A stretch of 64,000 nucleotides of DNA from Pyropia yezoensis (GCA_009829735.1 CM020618.1:17035346-17099345); one strand, 5' to 3'; shown: positions 20,115 to 31,663, numbered from the stretch's first letter. Notes: a model not told the origin generated them from the sequence alone. Program-made: numbers and translations.

Positions 20115-21253
20115 GGGAAGCGAGGAGGGGCAAGGGGGGACGGGCGGGGAGGTGGAAGGGGGGGGCTCAAGCCGCTCAGTCAAGTAGGGAAGTGGTTTGT
20201 TGATAACGGGGGGGGGGGCCCACCCGCACGCAACACGGGGACAGGCGCCCCCGGTTTGAGGGAAAGAGGGGCGCGACAGGACGGGAAAAGCTGCCAGGCT
20301 TACCCGACCAGCAGACGCGGGCGGCAGCGCTCAAGGTGCGTGGCCGCGGCCAGCCGACCGGTGGGGGTGAAAGGGTGGGGGCGTCGGCCAGTTGCCCGCA
20401 GGACGGGGTCGCAGCGTGGTGGCAGCGACCAGCGGCGCCACAGGCACCTCCTGGCAACAGGAATGATGAATACCAGCAATGGAGACGGGGGGGGGGAATC
20501 GGCTGCGGTGAGAGTTGGCTGCGCCAGCAGTAGCGGGGGGGGGGGTGGCGATACCGCGACTCACGGCGAAGGGGTGGTTTGGGGGGGCGGGTGTGGTGCA
20601 GGGGGGCGGAGGTGTGCATGACGGTGGTGCGTCGGGGAGGGGGGACGCCAAGACGGCGTTGGTGGTCGGGCGGACCCCACCGGCGGCGCGAAACGGTGGA
20701 ATACGAGCCAGAGTAGCCTGCCAAACGAGTCGAGAAAGTGGAAGTGCTGGAAGCGGTTTTCAAGGCCTTCCGCAAAACACCAAATGAAGTACGTGCCCAC
20801 CCCTTAGTTTTATTCCGATTCAAGTGGTGGACATGGCGAAAAGTGGTCAGCTGACCACGTGGGTCAACGTGGCAAGCACCAGCCTTTCCTCGACGTGGAG
20901 GGCTCCTGGCGCATGGAATGCGCGTGAGTGGCAGATGGAAGGGGGCGCTGATCCTCACTCAAAGGGGCGCTGATCCTCACGCAGGGGGCGCTGCGGATGG
21001 AGCCCCCCCCACAGCCGATCCAGACAGCTGTCCAGTCCCCTATTTGAGCGCCCGCAATCGACGCGATCGAGTTGACGCCTGCCGGTGCCGGCGTGACGGT
21101 CGACAGGTCGTCGCGGTGACTGCGCCGGGGAAGCGGACCTTGCGACGCGGGCCGTCTTGCCGCCGGCCGACACCGTCACTCTGTCCCCGAGCGCCGCGAG
21201 AGAGTCGTGTACCGGTGCGGCTGCGTGCCGCTGTTGGATAAGCACCTTTCACC
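20115..21253. other. Divergent intergenic region, PAM16 and RPL10 promoters
   Basis: About 1.1 kb between the divergent PAM16 and RPL10 starts. It must hold both promoters. At 20942-20983 a GGGGCGCTGATCCTCAC word occurs twice in tandem, with a third partial copy. No convincing TATA box. No ORF with family features. Confidence 0.5.
20942..20995. repeat. Short tandem repeat upstream of RPL10
   Basis: GGGGCGCTGATCCTCAC is repeated about 25 bp apart, with a truncated GGGGGCGCTG third unit. It lies roughly 260-310 bp upstream of the RPL10 start codon and could be a promoter element. Confidence 0.6.
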
Positions 21254-22369
21254 ATGGGTCGCCGTACGTTTTTGGTCGCTGTATTTGTCTCGGACGGCAC
21301 CGCTGTCGTGTTTTCGAGGGTCTTGGCGGGGGAGGGGGGGAGGGGGCAAGTTGCCAGTGTCTTGGGCGAGTGGGCGGGTGCGTGCATCGTGGTTGAGGGG
21401 GGGGACACCACAGACTTGACGCCGTGCTGGCGCAGGCGAGGCCTGTTGTTGGACCTGCCGCTGCTCTGGGTGGCAGCGGTGACCGCCGCTTGGTGGGCCG
21501 TGGCTGTGGCTGGCTCGGCGTGGCGGTGGACGGTCCTGCAGCGGGCGATTGGCAGCTGCGCTGTGTCCAGCGCAGGCGGCGAGCGTGCGAGTAGCGATGC
21601 GGTCTTGGTTTCGCACGCATCCGTGGTGTCCTTGTTGACTGACGCTCCGTTCGTCTTGTGTGTCGCGTGGGGTAATTTTTTTGTTTGGATGGGCCTCCCT
21701 CTCCCACCTGTATTGTGTGCTCGTTTTCGCTTCGATGGGTTCCGATGCGCAGGCCCGGCGCGGTGCTACCGCTACTGCAAGAACAAGCCGTACCCGAAGT
21801 CGCGGTACTGCCGGGGTGTGCCCGACCCCAAGATCCGGATCTTTGACCTGGGCCGCAAAAAGGCCCACGTTGATGACTTCCCCTTTGCGGCGCACATGGT
21901 GTCGGACGAGAAGGAGCAGCTGTCGTCTGAGGCGATTGAGGCTGCCCGCGTCGCGTGCAACAAGTACATGACGACGCAGGTGGGCAAGGACTCGTTCCAT
22001 CTGCGCGTGCGTGTGCACCCCTTCCACGTGCTCCGCATCAACAAGATGCTCTCGTGCGCCGGCGCTGATCGGCTGCAGACGGGCATGCGCGGTGCGTTTG
22101 GCAAGCCGCAGGGCACGGTTGCGCGCGTGAAGATTGGGCAGACCCTCCTGTCGGTCCGGTCCAAGGATGCGAACAAGCCGTTTGTGCTCGAGGCGCTTCG
22201 CCGCGCTAAGTACAAGTTCCCGGGCCGCCAAAAGCTGTTTGTGTCGGCGAACTGGGGCTTCACCCGCTTCACGCGCGAGGAGTACGTGGCGCTCAAGTCG
22301 GCAGGCAAGATCATCCCGGACGGGGCCTATTGCAAGGTGGTGTCGACAAAGGGGCCGCTGAAGTTGTAA
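21254..22369 (+). CDS. RPL10: 60S ribosomal protein uL16 (L10)
   Basis: Exons 21254-21263 and 21753-22369, joined as ATGGGTCGCC + GCCCGGCGC to give [20 protein letters not shown], the highly conserved uL16 N-terminus. The protein is 208 residues, close to the family norm. Further hallmarks: [60 protein letters not shown] and [14 protein letters not shown]. uL16 sits near the peptidyl-transferase centre and is added late in 60S maturation. The first coding exon has only 10 nt. The 489-bp intron is a multiple of three and has no in-frame stop, so an unspliced 371-residue frame exists; this is an artefact trap, not the gene product. Confidence 0.97.
   Translation: MGRRTFLVAVFVSDGTAVVFSRVLAGEGGRGQVASVLGEWAGACIVVEGGDTTDLTPCWRRRGLLLDLPLLWVAAVTAAWWAVAVAGSAWRWTVLQRAIGSCAVSSAGGERASSDAVLVSHASVVSLLTDAPFVLCVAWGNFFVWMGLPLPPVLCARFRFDGFRCAGPARCYRYCKNKPYPKSRYCRGVPDPKIRIFDLGRKKAHVDDFPFAAHMVSDEKEQLSSEAIEAARVACNKYMTTQVGKDSFHLRVRVHPFHVLRINKMLSCAGADRLQTGMRGAFGKPQGTVARVKIGQTLLSVRSKDANKPFVLEALRRAKYKFPGRQKLFVSANWGFTRFTREEYVALKSAGKIIPDGAYCKVVSTKGPLKL
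21264..21752 (+). other. RPL10 intron 1 (489 bp, stop-free)
   Basis: GTACGT donor directly after the tenth coding base, GATGCGCAG acceptor. Early introns of this type are common in ribosomal protein genes and often carry expression-enhancing elements. Confidence 0.93.
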
Positions 22370-24843
22370 ATGGGCTCGCCAGTGGTTGTGGTGGTAGGGT
22401 TTCTCTTTTTTTTTTTTCCTTCGTGGCATTCACCGCCCCATACTTCGTGCTCCGCAGCTCAGCAGCTGTGGAACAGGTCTGCTTGGATGGCATTGGTTCT
22501 GCCGATCAGCCGTGGGCTATCACCTACATCTGCAGAGCGATTCCCCGCAGCACTCAGTCGCGTTATCCCAGCGGTCAGTGTCTGACAAAGCTCTGCCGCC
22601 TCTTGCCTCTTCAAGAGGCGGCAGGCAGAGTGCTCTGCACAGTCCCCTGCGGTCGCGTCCTGTGCCGCTGTCCGTGGCTGCGCGCCGGCGTTATTGTAGG
22701 TCCCCTGCCGCGCGTACATATCCTGATCACCTCGCGTGGCGAGCAACCGCGGCTGGCGCGCGGGTCTTTTGGGTTTGGCAGACGCCAAAGCCGCTGTGGC
22801 TGTGGCGCCGACAACCCCCGTATGTGGAGAGCTCACCGACTATTCCTCGACCACCGTGGCTGGCTCCCCCGCGGCAGGCGGGGGACCCGCGTCGGACGCC
22901 GCGGTGCACGCGCCACGGAGCGGCGGCCGCCGCGGCACAGGCGCGCACGTCCGTGGCCCCCCTGCACTCCCCATCCCGCCCCTTTCTAGTTTCCACTGCC
23001 ACCGCCTCGACACAGACGACGCCCAGCGACCACTTGGTGGGCGCTCCACGGGACTCAACGCTGCCGATGCTGTCGCGGCCGCCTACCGAGCCGACCACCC
23101 ACCCCACCACCCGCCCCACGGACGCTAGACGGGCCGACAGGGCGGCCACGACAGCGGCCGCCGCCACAGCGTCGGGCATGGGGGGGGGGGGGGGCGGCGG
23201 GTGCGGCACCTTGCACGCCCGCCGGAACGCCCAGCCCACAGGCACAGCGTGAGCGCCGGCCGCCGCGGCAGAGCAGTGCGCCGTCGGCGCGGGCGCGTCG
23301 CCCCCACTGACCGCCAGCACTGTGCCTGTCGCGGTGGCAGCGGGGGCGGCCACGGTCGCGGTCGATAGCCCAGGGCCGAGGCTGCGGCGGCGAAGATGGA
23401 GACCGAGCGCCCCCCTTCCCCCCCCCCCCCTGCGCGGTGCAGAGCCGGAGGCCCCTCCGCCTGCGCTTCCCCCCGCCCGCCATCATGCAGCTAGCTATCC
23501 GCGTGTCTGCGGCCACCCCTCTCTTGTGCCCATTGGCAAGAGGAGCAGAAGCCTGTTCATTCATGACCAGCCGCCTGTCGACACTGCATGCGGCAAATAC
23601 AGGGGTGGCGGGGGGGGGGGAGGGGCGGGGGGATGGAGGGTGGATGCCTACTCCCACGCGCGATGGGAAGGAACGCGGTGTGGGTGTGATGGCTCCCACG
23701 AGCCACCACCACCCACAAGGATCGTCTGTGCACCTGGATGGCTCTGACGCCACTGCAAAGGCGTGGCCGACATCCCCGGTGGTGGCGGCGCGCCATGGTA
23801 CACCCTTTGCAGCACAAGGTACGGTGGGCAGTGCTCTGCGCTGGCCTGGCCGACGGGCTCCTCATGGGGCTCAGGGACCGACGCGGGGAGGGCCGCTCCC
23901 CCCCCCCCCCCCCCTCTGTTCCTTTTACCGATCCAACGGTGCCACATCGGGCTTCTGCATGTGCACCTGCGGCTCCCTGTGCAGGCCTCTGCACAGGCGG
24001 CACCCTCGGCGCCGCGGCGGTGGGCGGCCGGCCGGCCGGTCCGTCGGCCCTCCTCTCTCTCGTGTGGGGAGCGCCAGCCGGGTCAATCACCCCCCCACCT
24101 GCGTCACAGGATCTGACAATTAGGACTAAGCGATTTTTCGGGCTGCGTGCAGTTCTATCGACACACGGTGGGAACTCAACTCTCGGATTTTCGCAGCGGT
24201 TGAGAGCGCTGTCTCGTGGGCCACATCGAGACTCCCTTGAAGCCAGAAAACAATCCCAGTTGGCCCAGGCATGATTTCGCTGTGCACAGGGTCCCGTGAG
24301 ATCTTAATCAAGGGTGCTAATGGAGACGGCTCCACTAGTACTCATTTAGCGGTCCATATGGCTGGCGTGGCAGGATGAGGGTCATGGGATAGCTCCGCTA
24401 CATCGGCTGGTGCGGCGTGGAAAGAACAGAACAACGGCTTTGCTACCACCACGGGGTCCCTCCTCTCACTGTACTGGCCCCCGACACGCCCTTGGCGCAA
24501 CTCTACCACGCCGCAACGCCCCCCGCTACATCACGGCTAGCCCAGGCGTACACACCCAGGCAGTTCCCGCCGTGGCCCTGCCTGCCCCACCCTTTGGTGC
24601 TGCCCCAGCTACTCCAAACGTGTACACCCTTGCAGTGCCCGCCGCCACCCTGCACACTCCCTTCCCGTTCTATCACGGGCTAGTCTATACGCAAACGATC
24701 TACACCAGACGCACACACCCCGGCCGTGCCCACCGCCGCCCTTCCCACACCACCTCTCGCGGTGTCCGGCTGAAATCAACCTACCCGGGCGCGATTGGCG
24801 ACAGGTTGCGTGCGACTGTCGTCCGGGAAGGGCGCACCGCTCT
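22370..24843. other. Long stretch without a recognisable gene
   Basis: 22370-22420 is the likely RPL10 3' end, with a T-rich run (TTTCTCTTTTTTTTTTT) at 22399-22416. A minus-strand frame at 22727-23353 (208 residues, Ala/Val-rich) is the best protein-like candidate, but it has no motif and overlaps other frames. From 24480 to 24770 there are about three loosely repeated units built on TACACNCC..GCAGTNCCCGCCG. Nothing else stands out. Confidence 0.45.
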
Positions 24844-26398
24844 CTAGTCCATGTCCTCGAGCAGCCCCCCATCCGGCATCATCGTCGATGTTGCCCCTCC
24901 GCCTGCGCCAGGCACTGCCGAGGCTGCAGGAAGAGCTCCAGGACCACCACCGGCAGCCGCCGCAGCCATCGTACCGCGGCCGGCAGCCGCGGCAGCCACC
25001 AGAACACCAGCTGCAGCGGCAGCCCCCACCTGACTGCCACTTGCAGTGCCCGCCGCAGCTCCCACGCCAGTCGAAGCCCCAGCTGCTGCTGGACCTGCTA
25101 GCCACACTGCCGACGCCCGAGCAGGTGACGCTGCGTCAATCAGGCGCAGCCCGTTGCTCGCCGCGGGGAGGCGCCAGTAAACGGCGTCGAGCGTGACGAG
25201 CTCTTCTGTCGATAGACAGGGGTGATCAGCAGCAGAGGCCACGGCACCGCCAGGTTGACGACCCCAAACGACCTTACGTCGGCGCCCGCCACACACAATG
25301 CGGCTACATCAACTACCACGCCGACGAGCTTCAGCAGCATCGAAGCTGTCGCGTCCACGACGATGCCCCGCTGCTGCCGAAGGTGGTCGCGCAGGCCCAA
25401 GGTAGGGGCGTCGGACAGAATAGCTGTCGCAAGCCGCGGCGGGGGGAGGCCTAGGTCAGCTGCCATAGCGCCGCCAGGTGGACGACCCCAAAGCACCCGG
25501 CGTCGCTGCCAACCCCGCACAGCGCGGCCACGTCAACCCGCACGCCAATGAGCGCCAGCGGCACCAGCACCGCCCAGTCCACGACGCCGCCCCGCCGTGC
25601 AAGGCAGACACGAGGGCCCAGGAAGGTGGCCTCGCCCACAATTGCCGTGGAGAGTGGCACCACCGCGGCAGTGGCCATGTCCACGTGAGCTGCAGCGTCC
25701 CCGACAGGTCCGCGACCCTAAACCGCCTCGCGTCGCCGCCGACCCCACACAGCGAGGCCTCGTCAACGCTGTGTCGTCGACCGCCAACTCGCCAACACCG
25801 CCGCGTCCACGACGCCGCCACGCCGTCGAAGGTAGATACGCGGACCCAGGAAGGTGGCCTCGCCCACAATTGCGACCGCCTGCCGAGGCGGTGGCACGGC
25901 CGAGGTCAGCGGCCACAGCACCGACTGGTTGACGACCCCTACCCGTCTCACGTGGCCGCCCGCCCCGCACAGCGCGGCCACATCAATCGCTACGCCGATG
26001 AGCGGTAGCGGCACCTGTACCGCCGCGTCCACGCTGGGCGCTGCGGCGGTCGAGCCAGGCGCGACGGCTGGGCGACCCAGCCGCAGCAGCGCGGCGTCGG
26101 TGGACATGATGGACTGAATGCCGCAACGCAGCACACAGGGATGGGTGCACCAGCGCAACAGCGACTCAGCATTTGCGAAGGACAGCACTGAGCAAAGCGT
26201 CCAGGGTGAGGGGAAGCACATGAGCGTCAGCGCTGAGTGCCTGGCACACGTTCTCCACTCGTCGCCCCCACCATGTCGCTTAATGTCATCCTTAGTGCCG
26301 ATCCACCCGCTAGTTAGCCGCAGGATGTGCGTGTCGACTGCTGATTGGACACCATGAACAGAGCTCGGCAGAAAGGGCATCAGAGGCAAGCAAGTCAA
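24844..26398 (-). pseudogene. Broken repeat-protein gene, unknown family
   Basis: Minus-strand frames here translate into the same protein repeat four times, but neighbouring units lie in different frames. The clearest units read AIVGEATFLGPR..L.RRGGVV then D.AVL.PL.LIGV..DVAAL, then CG.G.D.R.FGVV.L..LW.L (frames 25763-26398, 25456-25869, 25451-25684, 25140-25520). An N-terminal part begins MTCLPLMPFLPSSVHGVQSA at 26398; a C-terminal part ending GGGATSTMMPDGGLLEDMD stops at 24844. The shared consensus implies past coding. The frame changes, which occur between repeat units, imply decay or sequence error. I do not recognise the repeat. Confidence 0.35.
25190..26070. repeat. Four diverged tandem repeats of about 220-230 bp
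   Basis: The marker CACAGCGCGGCCAC (or a close variant) followed by a CATCAAC/CGTCAAC-like word recurs near 25295, 25515, 25745 and 25965, at spacings of 220, 230 and 220 bp. The unit length corresponds to about 74 codons and to the protein repeat of the broken gene. Confidence 0.65.
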
Positions 26399-27592
26399 GA
26401 GAGCATGTCGGCAGTTGTTGGCGCCGTCAACGCGAGAGCTGGTCGAAATCCCCGGTCTCGCATTTCGGCAAGGCCGGCCTTTGGCCGTTGGACGTAGCCC
26501 GGACGACCATGTGGAAGTTTAGGTGATTCTGCGAGTTCAACCTCGTCCAGCGTTTAGAGCCAATGTCAATTCCTGTCACGAGGCAGTGTGACCTCTGCGA
26601 CGACGGACCGTGGGTGGTCCTCCGTTTGGCGTTGACAGTAGTTTGGGCGCTGATCCCGCCTGCCCCTTGTGGTGGTGGTGGTGGGGGTGTGACTGGCCGG
26701 CCGGCCGGCGCTGCAGCCTCGACCGCCACACGGCGCCCGTCGGCGCCCGACACACACCCTGCACGCGGGCGCCTGGGAAGCGCTGTCATCCGCACTCTTG
26801 GTGGAGGGCCGCCACAGCCTCGGGTCTGCCGGGGGGGGGGGGGGGGCGTGGTTGCCCCCAGAGAGAGAGCCGCCGCCGGGTTCCCAGACGACGGCGGCGG
26901 GTGGCCTCGGACGCCCCGGGACCGCGGCACGTGCAGGCAGAGGACTGGCGCGCAGCAGCGGTGGTGCCACGGTCGGCCGCGGCGGTGGGCCGGGTCCGCC
27001 ACCCCCCCCCCCCAGAGGAGCCCCTCCCCGGGACCCTCCCCCCCCCGCTTTCCCCTCCCCGTGATGCTCTCTCGCGGTCGCCCCTGAGAGGGGGGGGGGG
27101 GTGGGGGGGGAGGCGAGCGGCTGCGTGCGGGCGAGCCCGGCTTGCGTGGTGGCCGACGTTCCCCGCCCCGCCGCCTCGCCGAGGCAGACAGGGGGGCGCG
27201 CGCCCCGCACAGCCGCAGCAGCAGCAGCCGGGCTGGCAGCCCCGCTGGCGGGGCGCCACTCGTGGGCGCCCCGCTTGTGGCTGTCGGCCGCACGCCTCTC
27301 TGCCGCTGCGGCGGCACTGCCTGCGGGGACCAAGGGCCTTTTGCGTTGACCACTGGCCACCCATCCTCCCCAGCGTGGCCCCGGCTCCGTCCCGTCGCCC
27401 ATCCCCCCTTCAAAGAGCCCAACGCCCTGCTGCCCCCCCGCCTACCACACACCCCCCCCACCCATCTCCCCATCCCCGAGCACACCCCGGTGACACTGGC
27501 CTGCTCAGGTCAGCGCCGCCACCACCGCACCCCCTTGCCTCTCCCACCCCCCCCCCACCAACCGCCCCCCCCCTCCCCGACCGCTGTCGACC
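26399..27592. other. No recognisable gene
   Basis: The sequence becomes G/C homopolymer-rich from about 26820. Long frames on both strands (for example a 352-residue minus frame, 26427-27485) are Pro/Arg/Gly-rich and lack any motif. A promoter for the following plus-strand ORF may lie near 27360-27590. Confidence 0.5.
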
Positions 27593-27801
27593 ATGGCAGC
27601 GAGAGTGGCGGTCGTCGTCCCTGTGCCGCCCACCACCGCCACCCCCCCCGCCGGTCGCGGCGTCGGGTACTGGGCAGCCGCCGCCCGCACGGCCGTTGTC
27701 GCGCTGTGGCCGCCACGCCGCCGGGGCTGCTGGACGGGCGCCGACGCGGGGCTGCCCACCACCATGGCTGCCGCGCCGCCCCCACGGGCGGGCGACGCCG
27801 T

Positions 27802-27838
<37 letters not shown>

Positions 27839-28354
27839 CGGCGCCTGCCATCACGCGCCGCCGCCCGGGTGGGGGTGGAGGTTGCCAACGCGCGCGCGGC
27901 GGCGGCGGACGTGGCGGGCGCGGCGGTGGCCATCCTGCTCGTCTTGTTTTGCGGCCTCCCCGAGGACGAGGAGCTCCCCGGGGGGGAGCCCCTCAAGGGT
28001 GGCTGGTGGGCCACCTGGGGGGTCCCCCGGCCGCGGGTGGCGCCCGCGGCGGCTGCCGCCGCCGCCGCCGCCGCCGTGGCGGCAGAGGCCCCCCGCCGCC
28101 CTGCCGCCTGGGCGATCGACCCCGAGGCGGATGACCCCTTCCACGCCGACCTGTCCCCGCAGTGGAGGTGGGCGCTGGCCATCCACTGGCGTGTCGCCCG
28201 GGCGGCCGTGTCGGCCGCCCAGGCCCAGCCGGCGGGGGAGAGGCAGCGGAAGCCGCAGCTGACGCGGCGCCCTTCCATGCCAAGCATCTGTGAGCTGTCG
28301 CAGCTGTACGCAGACGACGCTTCGCAGAGCGCTCCGGCGATCCTGTGCTCGTAA
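27593..28354 (+). CDS. Hypothetical protein, 253 residues, one possible membrane helix
   Basis: ATG at 27593 in a good context (ACCATGG). The product has an Ala-rich N-terminus, a poly-Gly run (about residues 70-82), a hydrophobic segment DVAGAAVAILLVLFCGL near residue 105-120 that could cross a membrane, a second poly-Ala run, and a less biased C-terminus (WAIDPEADDPFHADLSPQWR, SMPSICELSQLYADDASQS). The C-terminal composition argues for a real gene. I do not recognise the family. TGTATGTACAGTATGTACA about 45 bp downstream of the stop may belong to its 3' end. Confidence 0.4.
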
Positions 28355-28397
28355 CGCCGAGGGAAGGGGGGGGGGTGGAAAGACGCTCCCTGTTGGA

Positions 28398-28418
28398 ATG
28401 TATGTACAGTATGTACAG
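28398..28418. other. TGTATGTACAGTATGTACAG motif downstream of the hypothetical gene
   Basis: A near-palindromic run of TGTA/GTAC words. A close variant, GTATGTACTGTATGTACTG, lies at 29838-29856. UGUA words are known upstream elements in 3'-end processing, so these may mark transcript ends. Confidence 0.35.
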
Positions 28419-28536
28419 GGCTCTATAACTTGACAAAAAAACCTGTGCACAGAAACGAGGGACAAGACGGGAAGGGGGCGAGACACCAGGGGCCGCCTGG
28501 CTCCCTGTCTGCAAGCGTCTTGGCAATCCCGCCCTG

Positions 28537-28893
28537 GCCGCCATCACCTCTTCCATGGTACCGCGTCCCGTCAGCGCCAGCCGGGCGCGCGCGCCCACAC
28601 CCCCTACGCCTGGTTGGCCACCGCCTCCACGGCGGGGCACGTTTGTCGCCGCGTACAACACACCCCATCCCCAGCTCCTCGTACACGCGACACCACCCCC
28701 CCGGCCGCGGTGAGGGCGTGGATGCGGCCCATGGCGGTGAGGTAGTCGACGCCCGCGTGCGCGGCGGCCTCGTACGGCGAGTCTACAATGTCCACAAAAC
28801 GCCACGAGGCCGCGGGCCCGCGTCCTCCTTCGCGACGTTGGTGACCTCCCGCACGCACAGGGGGCAGTCGCCATCGTAGCGCAGCTTGATTTT
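28537..28893 (-). pseudogene. Broken DCC-family (thiol-disulfide oxidoreductase-like) gene
   Basis: The minus strand encodes the parts of a DCC/DUF393 protein in order but in changing frames: KIKLRYDGDCPLCVREVTNV (28893 downward), with the DGDCPLC motif that gives the family its CxxC-like site; then FVDIVDSPYEAAAHAGVDYL and TAMGRIHALTAAGGV; then VYEELGMGCV; then VEAVANQA and RLALTGR. In intact relatives these form one continuous domain of about 130 residues ending in ..RLPLTGR. Here the frame changes at about 28817, 28715 and again near 28640. The gaps are too short for introns. Either this is a host pseudogene, or several indels in G/C runs are assembly errors. Confidence 0.6.
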
Positions 28894-28895
28894 CT

Positions 28896-28924
28896 AGAGC
28901 GGGCACCCCGTCGGGCGCAGCAGC

Positions 28925-28957
<33 letters not shown>

Positions 28958-31663
28958 CGCCGCCGACGATGAGACAGACGACGACGTCGCGGGGGACAAT
29001 AGGGGCAGAGGCCACTGCCGCCGTGGACGGCGGCGGTGTGTGGGCGGGGGGCCCCCCGCCGCCATGCGGGCCCACGCGGCGGCGTGCGGGGCTGCCCAGG
29101 CAGGCCCCCCCGCGGGGGGCGGCCAGCGACTGGCAGGCCGCCGCCGCCGCCCCCCCCCCGGTGGGGAGTGGGCAGCGGGGCACCGACAAGAGTGAGTGCC
29201 CGGGTGGACGCCATTGGTGGTGGTGGGCAGCCGCATGGGGTGTGGCGTGGCGGCCGCCGCGCGTTTGCGCCGCGCCTCCAAGTGCCAAGGTCAGGGGTGG
29301 GGGGGTGGCCGGATCAAGGAGCGCGTGGTGCTGGGGGCTCCCCCCCCATCCCGACACCTGACCAATCAATGACAGCGTCGTTGTCGGAAGGGGCCCCTGC
29401 GTCATCATCATCTCATGACATGATCATCATCATGATGATCATGATGGCCCGCGTCGTGCCTGCCAAGCCAGACGTCCCACGCCGCCGCCGCCGCCGCCTC
29501 GTAGCTATCTACGATCGTGGGCCTGCCGTCACGGCACTGCCGGTGGTGGCCTGTCCGCCTCTCATCCTGTCGCACCCAAACGGGACCCGCGGTGGCGGCT
29601 GTGTGCCGCGGCGCCGCGGCGTGCCCCACGTCAACACACGTGTGTAGCGACGGCAGGGGTGGATGGGTGGGTGGGTGGATGGGGGGGGGGGGAAGGGAGG
29701 TTCACCTAGACAGAATGGGTGGTCCGCCCCTGCCGTGGCACACACCCCCCCCCCCACTCACGCCAACGAGATGAAACAGCGCTTGCACGAGGGGCCCCCA
29801 CGGGGTGTAGAGACCCTTGACGCACGCGGCCTGTTCGGTATGTACTGTATGTACTGAAAATAGGAACTGTACCCCCGGGGGGGGAGGGGGTGCCCCGCCG
29901 GGGAACCCCGCGGGCCCCCCCCCCCCCCCCCCCACCGACAATGCTGTTTGCGCGTCAGACCCGCAATCATTGCCATGTGATGGCAGCGGCGGGGCGGGCG
30001 TGGCGTGTTGGCGGTGGCAGTCTTGGCGGTTCGTGGTGGGCGGGTGGGGGGGGGGGGTGGCGCTCTCTCCCCCCCCCCGCCAGCCGCTGCAAACCGCTCT
30101 CCACGGTGCGTGCGCTGGCCCCGGGGGCCACACGGCCGGGGGGGGGGGGGAAGGCGGGGGGAGGGGGGGGGAGAGAGACCCACACAACGCCCCCCGACTT
30201 CCCGGGGCCGTGGACGGGCCCTTGCTGCCACGCGCATCGACCGCTGACGGGGATGGGGGAGGGGGGGGGGTGGGGGCGGGTGGGGTGGGGTGGGCCGTCG
30301 ACGGGGCGGCCGCCCGCCCCCGCTGCCTGCCTGCCTGCCTGCTGCTGCTTCCCCCCCCCCCCTTCCCCCGCCGCCCCACTGTCCCGCTGCGGGCGCGGCC
30401 ACGCACGTGCGCACGCCCCCGCAGCTGGCGGAGCGGGGCCTGCCGCCACGGGCCCACGGCACCCACCCCCCCCCCCCACCCCCCCCCCACCCCCCCACCC
30501 ACCCCACCCAACCACGCCTACGCCCCCCCCCCGCGCTGCCAGTGGGGTTGGTCGTGGGTGTGCCGCCCCCGTCGCCCCCGTCCCCGCCGCCGTCCCCCCC
30601 CATTCCCTGTCGCGTGGGTGGGCGCCACCCCCTCCTGCCCCCCCCCCCACCCCCCCCAACCCTCTTTCCCCCCCCTTGCGTCACCGCGTCATCACCATCC
30701 TCCTCATCCCCCCCGCCCCCCACGCTTGGGACGCGGCCGGGTGCCCATCCCCCCCCCCTCCCCCCTCCCTCCCCCCTCCCTCCCCCCCCCCCCGACCCCT
30801 CTGCCCCTCTCCTCCTCCTCCCTCGCCCCTCCCCCCCCCCCCCTCCCCTCCCCCTCCCCTCCACCACGCGGTGGCCGAGCCCCGCCGCGGGGCGGTCCTC
30901 CCCGTCCACGCCTCGGTCTACCAAAGCGGGGGCCGGGGGGGGGGGGGGGTGGGGGGGGAGCCGCCGCTGCGGGGGGGCGTGTCGTGCCACCGCCGCCGCC
31001 GCCGTCGTTGCCGTCGCCGCCCGCTGCCGCCGTCGCCGCCGGCTGCCGCCGTCGCCGCGGACGCGGAGCGACCCACCCCCCCCCCCGCCCGCCCGCCCGC
31101 TCCCCCCCTCGCTCCCTCCCCCCCCCCTCCGTTGCCCTGCCCTTGACAGGGGGAGCGAGCGGTCGTGCCATTGTTTAGGCCACCGCCCCCTGCCTGCTGG
31201 CCGGCCGGCCTGCGTGCCTGCGTGCCTGCCTGCCTGCCTGCCTGCCTGCCTGCGTGCCTACCTGCCTGCCTGCCGCCGCCCCGCACACGGTCGCCCCGCG
31301 CGGGCCGCGCACGCGGCGAGGCGAGCGCCGCTAGGGAGGGAGCGGGGGCTGGGGGGGGGGGGGGGGGGGGGGGGGGGGAGGCGGCAGGCGCGTGGAGGCT
31401 AGAGGTTGGGGGGGTGCCGACTCGGTGGAGACGCCCCGCGCCCGCCGGCGGGTGGCGCGTGCCCCGTCCCACTGCCGGCACGGTGCCAAGCGCCCCACCC
31501 GCTACGCCCCCGCCGCCGCCGCCGCCGCCCGCCGCCGCCGCCACCGCCGCCGCCAACGTCCGCGCCCGCCGCTGCCGGGGCGGCCAAGTGGCCAACGGCA
31601 GCGGCAGAGGGCGGTGGCGCCCTTCCTCCCTCCCCCCCCCCCCCGGCGTGGGCGTTGTGCACC
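28896..31663. other. Gene-free, extremely G/C homopolymer-rich region
   Basis: Runs of 8-24 C or G dominate, especially 29890-30180, 30340-30520, 30640-30860 and 31345-31380, together with (TGCC)n at about 31215-31275 and GCC repeats. At 29419-29443 CATGATCATCAT and its inverted copy form a 25-nt hairpin. Frames of 200-450 residues occur on both strands only because stop codons are rare. No domain is visible. Confidence 0.6.

Noticed and set aside
21254-22369. Single-exon 371-residue uL16
   Set aside because: The unspliced frame puts 163 unrelated residues inside an invariant N-terminus; the GT-AG splice restores [12 protein letters not shown] exactly.
27993-29411. 472-residue minus-strand frame
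   Set aside because: It joins a shadow of the plus-strand hypothetical gene with one frame of the broken DCC gene; it is not a single gene.
30000-31140. Several frames of 200-450 residues on both strands
   Set aside because: They consist of Pro/Gly/Arg from C/G homopolymers and exist only because stop codons are scarce.
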